8,028 bases of DNA from Leptospirillum sp. Its GTDB lineage: Bacteria; Nitrospirota; Leptospirillia; Leptospirillales; Leptospirillaceae. How positions within the stretch are numbered: the first letter of the stretch is position 1; every line of letters starts with the position of its first letter. The notes beneath the pieces were generated by a model. The model did no database searches. It was not told where the DNA came from and saw only the letters and a list, made by a program, of their open reading frames with translations. This document shows, one piece after another, positions 1-6,105 of the stretch. The position numbers and the translations under genes are program-made. The stretch is taken from positions 1-8,028 of the forward strand of contig DAIEST010000248.1 of assembly GCA_027346125.1 (NCBI GenBank), written 5' to 3'.

Positions 1-129
1 GTCGAAAAAGAAAACAGGATCGGAGGCAGCTTCGGACCCGCGACTCCGGTCGTTGTCGGCGGAACCCTCTACGAATCCAGCATCTATGGGCATGTCCTGG
101 CGATCCCCCTTGCCAGCCTCCTTCCCTGA
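1..129 (+). CDS. C-terminal end of a PQQ-type beta-propeller-like protein (5' truncated)
   Basis: Frame 1 is open from the first base to a TGA at 127-129 and gives 42 residues ending in AIPLASLLP. The stretch GPATPVVVGGTLYESSIYG followed by HVLAIPL resembles a repeat blade of PQQ-dependent dehydrogenases and other PQQ-like propellers, where a 'P-V-V-x-G-G-x-L-Y' strand is followed by a short turn and a 'G-x-v-x-A-l' strand. Only this last blade is visible, so enzyme class, cofactor ligands and location cannot be judged. The frame contains no internal stop and fits the strong G/C third-position bias of the other genes, which supports it over the overlapping frame at 53-328. It could also be another repeat-containing periplasmic or surface protein. 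No strong terminator follows directly; a weak stem (147-152 with 170-175) lies just downstream. Confidence 0.55.
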   Translation, partial: VEKENRIGGSFGPATPVVVGGTLYESSIYGHVLAIPLASLLP

Positions 130-351
130 TCTTCGAGAGAAATACCAGGGAGTGCGGCAGCCAGGAATCCTCCCTTCCGTCCAGTCTGTCGCAAACAGTG
201 TCCCGGCATTTCCACAAAACGTCCCAAGACCGGAGAACGGACTCCCATCATCCGTGATCGGGGTCCAACTTCCGCCTGGGATCCGCTGTACATTGCCCCC
301 TTCCCGGAAACGGTCACAACAGCATTGAAAATGAGAAAAATGCAGGGATTC

Positions 352-375
352 CGGAGGGGGGGTGACTCCCCTCCG
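352..375 (+). repeat. G-rich inverted repeat, copy 1 (terminator-like)
   Basis: CGGAGGGG at 352-359 pairs perfectly with CCCCTCCG at 368-375 around an 8-nt loop. It is not followed by a T-run, so it is not a canonical Rho-independent terminator. It sits just upstream of the candidate promoter at 411-439 and could close transcription of the upstream gene or block readthrough. A closely similar element with the same CCGGAGGGGGG start and a GAGT/GACT-CCCC right arm recurs at 1233-1263, on the far side of the DUF3105 gene. Confidence 0.5.
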
Positions 376-410
376 ATTCCGGCAGGATACCGGAAGATTT
401 TGAAACCGGA

Positions 411-439
411 TTGAACGAACGGCTGGCTCCGGCGATAAT
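411..439 (+). promoter_or_regulatory. Candidate sigma70 promoter for the DUF3105 gene
   Basis: TTGAAC at 411-416 (4 of 6 to TTGACA) is separated by 17 nt from GATAAT at 434-439 (5 of 6 to TATAAT). Transcription would begin near 446, giving a leader of about 100 nt that starts right at the hairpin at 448-468. Spacing is ideal, but the -35 is only a partial match and the call is by eye. Confidence 0.5.
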
Positions 440-447
440 AGAGACTC

Positions 448-468
448 CCGGGAGGTTCGCCCTCCCGG
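448..468 (+). other. Leader hairpin 1
   Basis: CCGGGAGG at 448-455 pairs perfectly with CCTCCCGG at 461-468 around the 5-nt loop TTCGC. It would lie at the very 5' end of a transcript from the promoter at 411-439, where a stable hairpin may protect the mRNA or serve as part of a regulatory leader. It has no T-tract, so it is not a terminator. Confidence 0.5.
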
Positions 469-495
469 ACGAATTCTCCGAAAGCGTCCCGTCTA

Positions 496-518
496 CAGGG
501 CGCCTTCGGGCCTCCCTG
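496..518 (+). other. Leader hairpin 2 with a UUCG tetraloop
   Basis: CAGGG at 496-500 pairs with CCCTG at 514-518, and GCC at 502-504 pairs with GGC at 509-511, closing the loop TTCG at 505-508. C-UUCG-G is the classic extra-stable RNA tetraloop. A small asymmetric internal loop (501 against 512-513) separates the two helices. It ends 19 nt before the Shine-Dalgarno at 538-542, so it can form without hiding that site. Confidence 0.5.
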
Positions 519-537
519 CCACCGAACCATGTAAAAA

Positions 538-542
538 AAGGA
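538..542 (+). promoter_or_regulatory. Ribosome-binding site deciding the DUF3105 start
   Basis: AAGGA inside an A-rich stretch, 6 nt before the ATG at 549. It fixes the start there. The in-frame TTG at 411 has no such site and lies on the candidate -35 box. The in-frame TTG at 543 directly abuts this site and is too close. Confidence 0.7.
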
Positions 543-548
543 TTGCGC

Positions 549-1208
549 ATGGCCGCTTCACCTTCCGGAAAACCATCGCTCGTCGCAAAATGGCCCCTGA
601 TTCTGGTCCTTTTCATTCTGGCGACGTTCTTCGTCTATGTCGGACACCAGAAAACTGCCCCGACCTCAGTTCCGGAGCCGGCGGCGACCCCCCAGACGGG
701 GCCGGCGACCCCGGTCTCCACCTCATCTCCATTGTCACCAACGGCAGGACAGACCGCCGACGCCGACCATCCCGGAGTCTTTTATCCATCACAGGGCCAT
801 GACCACTGGGATCTCACCCGCCTCCAGGGGTTCAGGTACAACTCGAATCCGCCCACCTCGGGCCCGCACATGGAACAGTTCATCGACAGCTACTTTCCTC
901 CATCGGCGCTGCCGGCCTACATCCAGGTCCATCTTCTCGAACACGGGAACGTCCTGATCCAGTACAACTGCGCCTGCCCGGAGACCGTTTCGTCGCTCAA
1001 GAAAATAGCCGGCTCCTTCGACACCTACGATCCATCGCTGGGTCTTGAAGAAGGAAAAGGTGTCATCGTGGCACCCAACCCGGGACTGCCGAACAAGATC
1101 GTCCTGTCCGCATGGACGCGTCTTCTTCCGATGGACGCGGTGGATGAGACCGCCATCAAGAAATTCATCACGGTCTGGCTCGGAAACAACCAGAACACCC
1201 ACCAATAA
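549..1208 (+). CDS. DUF3105 family membrane-anchored extracytoplasmic protein
   Basis: A 219-residue protein with a single hydrophobic segment at about residues 15-32, preceded by Lys8 and Lys14, so probably an N-terminal signal anchor or uncleaved signal. A Pro/Thr/Ser/Ala-rich linker (about 36-75) follows, then a C-terminal domain outside the membrane. The domain carries the hallmarks of DUF3105: PPTSGPH at 101-107, then VHLLEHG ending at 133, followed by a beta strand (VLIQYN). The conserved His residues suggest a metal or catalytic site, but the family has no established function. Directly after LEHG there is an N-C-A-C-P motif with Cys141 and Cys143. Start chosen at ATG 549 on the AAGGA at 538-542. 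The gene has its own candidate promoter and leader, lies 112 nt upstream of the RND gene, and is bracketed by two G-rich inverted repeats. Family assignment is firm; any role beside the RND pump is guesswork. Confidence 0.87.
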   Translation: MAASPSGKPSLVAKWPLILVLFILATFFVYVGHQKTAPTSVPEPAATPQTGPATPVSTSSPLSPTAGQTADADHPGVFYPSQGHDHWDLTRLQGFRYNSNPPTSGPHMEQFIDSYFPPSALPAYIQVHLLEHGNVLIQYNCACPETVSSLKKIAGSFDTYDPSLGLEEGKGVIVAPNPGLPNKIVLSAWTRLLPMDAVDETAIKKFITVWLGNNQNTHQ

Positions 1209-1232
1209 TCGCGCAACCGGATGACAGGACCC

Positions 1233-1263
1233 GGAGGGGGGACCGGGGGCGAGTCCCCCCTCC
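1233..1263 (+). repeat. G-rich inverted repeat, copy 2
   Basis: GGAGGGGGGAC at 1233-1243 pairs perfectly (11 bp) with GTCCCCCCTCC at 1253-1263 around a 9-nt loop that itself contains GGGGG. It lies 24 nt after the DUF3105 stop. There is no U-tract, so it may be an imperfect terminator, an mRNA 3'-end stabiliser, or a partial barrier setting DUF3105 and RND expression apart. The G-runs could also form a quadruplex. It is similar to the element at 352-375. Confidence 0.55.
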
Positions 1264-1301
1264 CGTCCGCCAGACATCCCGTTCAACCGATCTTGAATCC
1301 C

Positions 1302-1308
1302 AGGGAGG
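1302..1308 (+). promoter_or_regulatory. Ribosome-binding site of the RND gene
   Basis: AGGGAGG is a strong Shine-Dalgarno, but the spacer to the ATG at 1321 is 12 nt, longer than usual. No better in-frame start lies closer, and the protein from 1321 begins exactly as RND permeases do (short N-terminus, then I-K-R-P before helix 1). No convincing promoter was seen between 1209 and 1301, so transcription may come through from the DUF3105 gene. Confidence 0.6.
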
Positions 1309-1320
1309 CGACAACCCTTC

Positions 1321-4300
1321 ATGTTTCTAGTCCGAATCGCCATCAAGAGACCCTATACGATCTTCGTCATGGCTTCGGTCATTCTGATCATGGGAATCCT
1401 CTCCTTCAACCGGATGATCCTGGACATTTTTCCGTCGATCGACATTCCGGTGGTCAATGTGGTCTGGAACTATCCCGGCCTCTCCGCCATCGACATGGAA
1501 GAGCGGATCGTCCTCATTTCGGAGAGAGCCTATTCGACCACCGTGAACGGGATCAGCCGGATCGAAAGCGAATCCATCAACGGGACAGGACTCATCAAGG
1601 TCTACTTTCACCAGGGAGAGAGCATCGCGGCGGCCATCGCCCAAATCAGCGCGGTCAGCGAAACCCTGCTCAGGATCTTTCCTCCCGGCACCATGCCCCC
1701 GAACATCATCCAGTACAATGCGTCCAACGTTCCGGTCGTCCAGATGGAAGTCCGGGGAAGCCACTATTCCGAGCAGCAGCTCTACGATTACGGACTCAAC
1801 TTCATCCGTGTCGGACTCTTCACCGTTCCGGGCCTTTCGACCCCGGCCCCTTTCGGCGGCAAGATGCGCCAGGTCATGGTGGACATCAACCCCGACAAGC
1901 TTTCGGGATATGGTCTTTCCCCGAACGATATCGTCAATACCCTGACCCGCTCCAACATCATCGTGCCGGGAGGCACGGCCAAGATCGGATCCCAGGAAGT
2001 CAACGTCCAGATCAACGGAAGCCCCGGCACCCTCGAGGGGATCGGGAGACTCCCGATCAAGGCGATCAACGGTGTCGTGGTTCGACTGAAAGACGTGGCA
2101 AGAGTTCATGACGGATACGCGGTCCAGGAAAACATTGTCCGGGTGAACGGTCACCGGTCGACCTACCTGGCCATCTTCCGGCATGCGGGGTCCTCCACGT
2201 TGAAAGTCGTGGAGGCAGTCCGCCACGCGATTCCCCGGATCGAGTCATTCCTCCCGCCGGGCATCCACCTGAAACTCTTCTTCGACCAGTCGGTCTTCGT
2301 GAAACGGGCCCTGATCGACGTCCTGCAGGAAGGGGCGATCGGAACGATCCTCGTGGGACTGATGATCTATCTGTTCCTGGGGGATCTCCGGTCGACCGTC
2401 ATCATCTTGTTGTCCATCCCTCTTTCCATCCTCTCGGCGCTCTTTTTCCTGAAGCTGGCCCATCAGTCCCTGAACATCATGACGCTCGGCGGACTGGCAC
2501 TGGCGATCGGGATGCTCGTCGACGACGCTACCGTCGCGATCGAAAACATCGAGAGAAACCGCTCCCTGACGACCGATCCGCTCAAGGCAGTCTGGGACGG
2601 AGCGAACCAGGTAGCTCTTCCCGCATTCGTCGGCACCTCCGCCATCCTGATCGTCTTCTTTCCGGTCATCCTCCTGAAGGGGGTCTCGCAGTTTCTCTTC
2701 ACCCCCCTGGCTCTTTCGGTGGTCTTTTCGATGCTGGCAAGCTACTTTCTTTCCCGAACCCTCGTGGTCACCCTTTCCATGATTCTGCACAGAAACCGGA
2801 CTCGCTTCCCGCAAGAGGAAGCATTCTCTCCCGCATCCCGGGCCGAACATCCAGGGGAAAATGGCGTTCCGGAGGAACCGGGGTTCTCCCTCTTCCTGAA
2901 AACGTTCGAGGCCCTCAGAAAGCGCTATGCCGCACTGCTCCGGACATCCCTGGACCGGCCACGTCTGGTCCTGTCAGGCGCGTTTGCAATCTTTGGCGTG
3001 GCCGGAATCCTCCTCTTTCACACCGGAGTCGATTTCTTTCCATCGGTGGACGCAGGTCTCATCGCCCTCCACATGCGGACACCCGACGGCTCCCGGATCG
3101 AAGTGACGGACGCCTACGCGCAGAAAGTCTACCGGACGATCAAGGAAGCGATCCCGCCTTCGGAACTCAAATCCGTGGATGTGAACATCGGGCTCCCGGT
3201 CTACTACAATCTGGCCTTTTACCAGACCGACAGCATCGGTCCCATGGACGCGGACTTTCTGATCTCGCTCAAGAACCCGCACCACTCCGTCTTCGATTAC
3301 CAGAAGAAGATCAGGAAGCTGCTCCACTCCGAGTATCCGAATGTGGCCTTCTGGTACAAACCGGCCGATATCATCAGTCAGGTACTCGACTTCGGGCTTT
3401 CCGCACCCATCGACATCCAGATCCAGGGCCGCGATCTCGAATCGTCCTACCGTCTTGCCCGAACCATCCGGAAACGCATCCGGGAAATCCCGGGGGCAGT
3501 GGATGTCTCGATTCCCCAGGTCATGCATTATCCGACCCTCTTCGTCCGCACCCGCCGGGGCGATGCCCTCCTGGTCGGACTGACGCAAAACGACGTGGCC
3601 TCGAACCTCCTTGTGGCACTTTCCTCTTCCACCCTCATCAACCCCAATTACTGGGTAAACCCGAAAAACACGGTCAATTACATTGTGGCGGTCCAGTCTC
3701 CGACCGAAACGATCGCCTCCATTGCAGACCTGCGCCGCCTTCCCATCAGGACCGGCACTCCCCCGCCGTCGCAGATGCTCCTGGCTGCAATGGGAGCTGC
3801 GCTTCCCCCCCCGAACACGCAGTATCTGTCCAACATCGCTTCCGTCCATGAGGGCTCCCTCCCGGGCTCGATCACCCATTACACGGTCCAGCGCACGATG
3901 GACGTTCTGGTCAACGCCCAGGACCGGGACCTGGGAAGCCTGACCTCCGCCATCAAAAAAACGGTCCGGTCGCTGGCCCTTCCGCCGGGAACGCGGATCC
4001 TGTTCAGGGGACAGAGCCAGGCCATGGTCGAATCCTTCCGGAGTTTCGGGATGGGACTGATCCTGGCGATCCTTCTGGTCTACCTCCTTCTCGTCATGAA
4101 CTTCCAGTCGTTTCTCGATCCGTTCATTATCCTCGTCAGCATTCCGGCAGGTCTTTCGGGGGTGACATTCGCCCTGCTCGCCACCCATACGACCCTGAAC
4201 GTCGAATCCGCCATGGGGGCCATCATGGTAGTGGGTGTGGCCACAGCCAACAGCATCCTGCTCGTGACATTCGCGAACGAGGAGCGTGGAAGGGGAGCCA

Positions 4301-4629
4301 CTGCACTGGAAGCGGCGATCGAAGCGGGCTCGATCCGCTTGCGCCCCATTCTCATGACGGCCACGGCCATGATTCTGGGGATGCTCCCGATGGCCTTCGG
4401 AATGGGCTCCGGCGGAGAGCAGAACGCTCCCCTCGGCCGGGCGGTGATCGGCGGTCTTCTGCTCGCGACACTCAGCACCCTTTTCCTGGTCCCGACCTTC
4501 TACGCCCTCTTCCGGAAGCAGATTCCGAACAGGTTCCGCTTCGACGAAGCATTCGACCGGTCGATCGGGATGGGGCAGCCTTCCCCCCCCGAATCCGGCG
4601 CTCCAGGGGAACCGGGCCTGCAAGGATGA
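1321..4629 (+). CDS. Efflux RND transporter permease, AcrB/HAE1-like
   Basis: A 1102-residue inner-membrane RND permease, somewhat longer than the usual 1020-1050 of AcrB-like pumps. It has the duplicated plan: helix 1 at about 6-30, a large periplasmic porter region, a helix bundle from about 338 to 490, a charged cytoplasmic linker (about 490-530), helix 7 at about 548-567, a second periplasmic region, and helices 8-12 from about 909 on. Helix 4 keeps the proton-relay pair Asp401-Asp402 in GMLVDDATVAIEN. In helix 10 the position matching AcrB Lys940 is Ala976 (context GVATANSILL), as seen in a subgroup of these pumps. The helix 11 segment 'R-L-R-P-I-L-M-T' is intact. Family pumps export toxic compounds by proton antiport with a fusion protein and an outer-membrane channel; neither partner is encoded here. 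Substrate cannot be read from sequence. The stop overlaps a 17-codon ORF by ATGA. Two C8 runs (3805-3812, 4583-4590) lie inside the gene. Confidence 0.93.
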   Translation: MFLVRIAIKRPYTIFVMASVILIMGILSFNRMILDIFPSIDIPVVNVVWNYPGLSAIDMEERIVLISERAYSTTVNGISRIESESINGTGLIKVYFHQGESIAAAIAQISAVSETLLRIFPPGTMPPNIIQYNASNVPVVQMEVRGSHYSEQQLYDYGLNFIRVGLFTVPGLSTPAPFGGKMRQVMVDINPDKLSGYGLSPNDIVNTLTRSNIIVPGGTAKIGSQEVNVQINGSPGTLEGIGRLPIKAINGVVVRLKDVARVHDGYAVQENIVRVNGHRSTYLAIFRHAGSSTLKVVEAVRHAIPRIESFLPPGIHLKLFFDQSVFVKRALIDVLQEGAIGTILVGLMIYLFLGDLRSTVIILLSIPLSILSALFFLKLAHQSLNIMTLGGLALAIGMLVDDATVAIENIERNRSLTTDPLKAVWDGANQVALPAFVGTSAILIVFFPVILLKGVSQFLFTPLALSVVFSMLASYFLSRTLVVTLSMILHRNRTRFPQEEAFSPASRAEHPGENGVPEEPGFSLFLKTFEALRKRYAALLRTSLDRPRLVLSGAFAIFGVAGILLFHTGVDFFPSVDAGLIALHMRTPDGSRIEVTDAYAQKVYRTIKEAIPPSELKSVDVNIGLPVYYNLAFYQTDSIGPMDADFLISLKNPHHSVFDYQKKIRKLLHSEYPNVAFWYKPADIISQVLDFGLSAPIDIQIQGRDLESSYRLARTIRKRIREIPGAVDVSIPQVMHYPTLFVRTRRGDALLVGLTQNDVASNLLVALSSSTLINPNYWVNPKNTVNYIVAVQSPTETIASIADLRRLPIRTGTPPPSQMLLAAMGAALPPPNTQYLSNIASVHEGSLPGSITHYTVQRTMDVLVNAQDRDLGSLTSAIKKTVRSLALPPGTRILFRGQSQAMVESFRSFGMGLILAILLVYLLLVMNFQSFLDPFIILVSIPAGLSGVTFALLATHTTLNVESAMGAIMVVGVATANSILLVTFANEERGRGATALEAAIEAGSIRLRPILMTATAMILGMLPMAFGMGSGGEQNAPLGRAVIGGLLLATLSTLFLVPTFYALFRKQIPNRFRFDEAFDRSIGMGQPSPPESGAPGEPGLQG

Positions 4630-4679
4630 CTGCCCTTCCGGAACTGACATCGGGAGCGGCGGCTTTGTCATCTCCATGA
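4626..4679 (+). CDS. 17-codon micro-ORF coupling the RND and MFS genes
   Basis: ATG at 4626 overlaps the RND stop (ATGA, 4626-4629). The ORF reads MTALPELTSGAAALSSP and stops at TGA 4677-4679, which overlaps the MFS start (ATGA, 4676-4679). It therefore fills the gap between the two genes exactly, in a different frame from the MFS gene. No well-placed Shine-Dalgarno precedes either start: AAGG abuts the first ATG and an AGGGGA lies about 15 nt away, while for the MFS start the nearest GGGAG is about 19 nt off. The likely role is to hand terminating ribosomes from RND to MFS by reinitiation. The peptide looks unremarkable and may have no function of its own. A chance origin of the double overlap is possible. 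Confidence 0.45.
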   Translation: MTALPELTSGAAALSSP

Positions 4680-5914
4680 AAGAAGCCGAAGGAAGAGACT
4701 TTTCCTCCAGGGAATCCCTTTCCATCGTTCCGGGGGTTCTCCTTTCGGGGGTGGGCGGAGGAATGGCCTTTCCGATCCTGCCCATCGCCGCCCTCCAGGC
4801 CGGACTTCCCATCTATGTCATCGGCCTCATCATGGCGACGAACAGGATCGTCCGGATGATCGTCGCACCCTGGGTCGGAGAAACGATCGACCGCATCGGG
4901 GGCCGTCGGGTCTTCCTGACCGGAATTCTGGTCAATATTGCCGTCATGGCTCTTTTTGCCCTGGGAAGCCTCACCGGACACGAAGGACTCTTCTTCCTGT
5001 CGGGCCGGATCCTGCATGGAATCGGGTCTGCATGCGTTTTTATCTCGGCCCAGACGCTGGCCCTTCATTCCGGACAGCCTCAGGGAAGGGGACGCGCGAC
5101 CTCATTCATCCGCTCTGCCCAGTCGAGCGGAACACCTTTGGGGTTCGTCCTCGGAGGGGTCCTGGTCGTCTTTCTCGGAGATCTGAAGACATTTCTGCTG
5201 GCAATGGGCTCACTCGTCGTGGCAGCAGCGATCGCCTTTCCCACGCTGCCCGATATCCGGGTCCGGCCATCGGCTGCCCCGTCCAGGGGATTTTCCTTCC
5301 TGAAAACCGCAGGCCGGACACTTCTTCCCGTTTTCGCCATAACGCTGGTCTATACATTCTCTCTCCAGGGAATCCTTCTGGCCACGCTCGTCCTTTGGGT
5401 GAGGCAGATACATCTCTCATTCCTCCATCTCGGGGCGCAGGGGACCGCCGGACTCCTGTTCGCGCTGGAAGCATTCTGCTCTGCCGGAACCTCTCTTCTG
5501 ACAGGACGCATCGCCGATCGCTGGGACCGTCCGGCACTCCATGCCTCCATAGGATTTCTTCTTCTTTCGGCGGGATTCGTCCTGATCGGAGTTTGCCACA
5601 GCGGGGCTTGGCTTTTGTCGGGACTCGCATTGACCGGCATCGGAGGGGGGTCCGTATGGATCAATCTTCTTCTGCTCGTGGACCAGTCCGTTCCGGAAGG
5701 GTCCAGGGGACGCGCGGTCTCATCCCTTCAGTTCTTCGGGGATGCAGGGAGTTCCCTCGGTGCCTTCCTGGGACCTGTTCTCCTCTCTCTTTCTACCGGG
5801 CTTCCCTACATCCTGGCAGCCGTCCTCCTCCTTTTCTCCATTCCCGTGGGAATGGCCATCTCCGGACATCGCGCCCGCAGTTCCCGTTTCCGGGAGAACT
5901 CTCTCCACCCCTGA
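4676..5914 (+). CDS. Major facilitator superfamily transporter (probable drug/efflux type)
   Basis: A 412-residue, very hydrophobic protein consistent with 12 helices, the typical MFS length. Helix 1 starts after about 16 cytoplasmic residues (from about 17, IVPGVLLSGVGGG). The loop between helices 2 and 3 holds signature motif A as G68-E-T-I-D72-R73-I-G-G-R77-R78. A degenerate copy, GRIADRWDRP at 277-286, sits at the matching place in the second half. A longer cytoplasmic stretch around 192-212 separates the halves. These features fit the drug:proton antiporter type, but substrate is not predictable. The start has no usable Shine-Dalgarno and overlaps the stop of the 17-codon ORF, so translation probably depends on ribosomes arriving from RND. 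The stop codon lies within a 12-bp perfect palindrome (5912-5923). No terminator follows. Confidence 0.88.
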   Translation: MKEAEGRDFSSRESLSIVPGVLLSGVGGGMAFPILPIAALQAGLPIYVIGLIMATNRIVRMIVAPWVGETIDRIGGRRVFLTGILVNIAVMALFALGSLTGHEGLFFLSGRILHGIGSACVFISAQTLALHSGQPQGRGRATSFIRSAQSSGTPLGFVLGGVLVVFLGDLKTFLLAMGSLVVAAAIAFPTLPDIRVRPSAAPSRGFSFLKTAGRTLLPVFAITLVYTFSLQGILLATLVLWVRQIHLSFLHLGAQGTAGLLFALEAFCSAGTSLLTGRIADRWDRPALHASIGFLLLSAGFVLIGVCHSGAWLLSGLALTGIGGGSVWINLLLLVDQSVPEGSRGRAVSSLQFFGDAGSSLGAFLGPVLLSLSTGLPYILAAVLLLFSIPVGMAISGHRARSSRFRENSLHP

Positions 5915-5923
5915 CAGCTGTCA
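5912..5923. promoter_or_regulatory. Perfect 12-bp palindrome, possible operator
   Basis: TGACAGCTGTCA is a perfect dyad that begins with the MFS stop codon. A weak promoter can be drawn over it: CTGTCA at 5918-5923 (4 of 6), 16 nt, then TATAGA at 5940-5945 (4 of 6), in front of the FMN reductase gene. A dyad on the -35 box would suit a repressor site. An 8-bp palindrome CCGATCGG (5932-5939) lies in the spacer. The promoter is weak, so this is tentative. Confidence 0.3.
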
Positions 5924-6090
5924 ATCATTTTCCGATCGGTATAGACTCCGATGGGAGGATGCTCACCTGTTTCCAGACGCAAATCGTCGTCCGGATCGAA
6001 GCATGACTTCCTCCCGAACCCAAAAAGACAACCCGTACAGCACAGCCGGGCAGCCAGGCTCCCTCGCGCACAGGGTCGGCACCTCGGGAT

Positions 6091-6096
6091 GAGGAG
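6091..6096 (+). promoter_or_regulatory. Ribosome-binding site of the FMN reductase gene
   Basis: GAGGAG, a strong Shine-Dalgarno 9 nt before the ATG at 6106. Together with the spacer of about 190 nt after the MFS stop, it shows that this gene is translated independently of the transporters. Confidence 0.7.
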
Positions 6097-6105
6097 ACGA
6101 AAAAG

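Larger units (their letters stand above)
130..548. other. Gene-free stretch with promoter and structured leader
   Basis: About 420 bases without a convincing gene. Frames on either strand here have poor codon bias and no family resemblance. From left to right it holds a weak 6-bp stem (147-152/170-175, 17-nt loop) after the upstream stop, roughly 175 bases in which nothing is recognisable, a G-rich inverted repeat (352-375), a plausible promoter (411-439), two hairpins (448-468 and 496-518) and the ribosome-binding site of the DUF3105 gene (538-542). No tRNA or known riboswitch consensus was recognised. Confidence 0.6.

Noticed and set aside
53..328. A 91-codon + strand frame overlapping the end of the first gene
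   Set aside because: Frame 1 up to 129 gives a far better protein-like sequence, and this frame has Pro/Ser-rich composition with no family resemblance.
448..470. A T-arm-like GGTTCGCCCTCC stretch suggesting a tRNA
   Set aside because: There is no acceptor stem, D-arm or anticodon arm at the right distances. The sequence is fully explained by the simple hairpin at 448-468.
84..530. A 148-codon minus-strand frame in the first intergenic region
   Set aside because: Arg/Gly/Pro-rich translation without motif, no clear ribosome-binding site, and it runs through the promoter, the G-rich repeat and the hairpins. The spacer is better read as regulatory.
411..548. A 46-codon upstream extension of the DUF3105 gene from TTG 411
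   Set aside because: No ribosome-binding site, the TTG coincides with a candidate -35 box, two hairpins lie inside, and the ATG at 549 has AAGGA at good spacing immediately before a typical signal-anchor N-terminus.
1221..2111. A 296-codon + strand frame overlapping the start of RND
   Set aside because: It is an out-of-frame reading of the RND gene and starts just before the G-rich hairpin; His/Arg/Pro-rich and motif-free.
2974..4812. A 612-codon open frame on the minus strand across RND and the MFS start
   Set aside because: It is antisense to two clear transporter genes, is full of Arg/Asp/Gly-rich low-complexity translation, shows no family motif or membrane pattern, and is explained by the strong codon bias of the + strand genes.
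5032..6006. A 324-codon + strand frame across the second half of the MFS gene
   Set aside because: It is an out-of-frame shadow of a clear membrane transporter, with basic, low-complexity translation.
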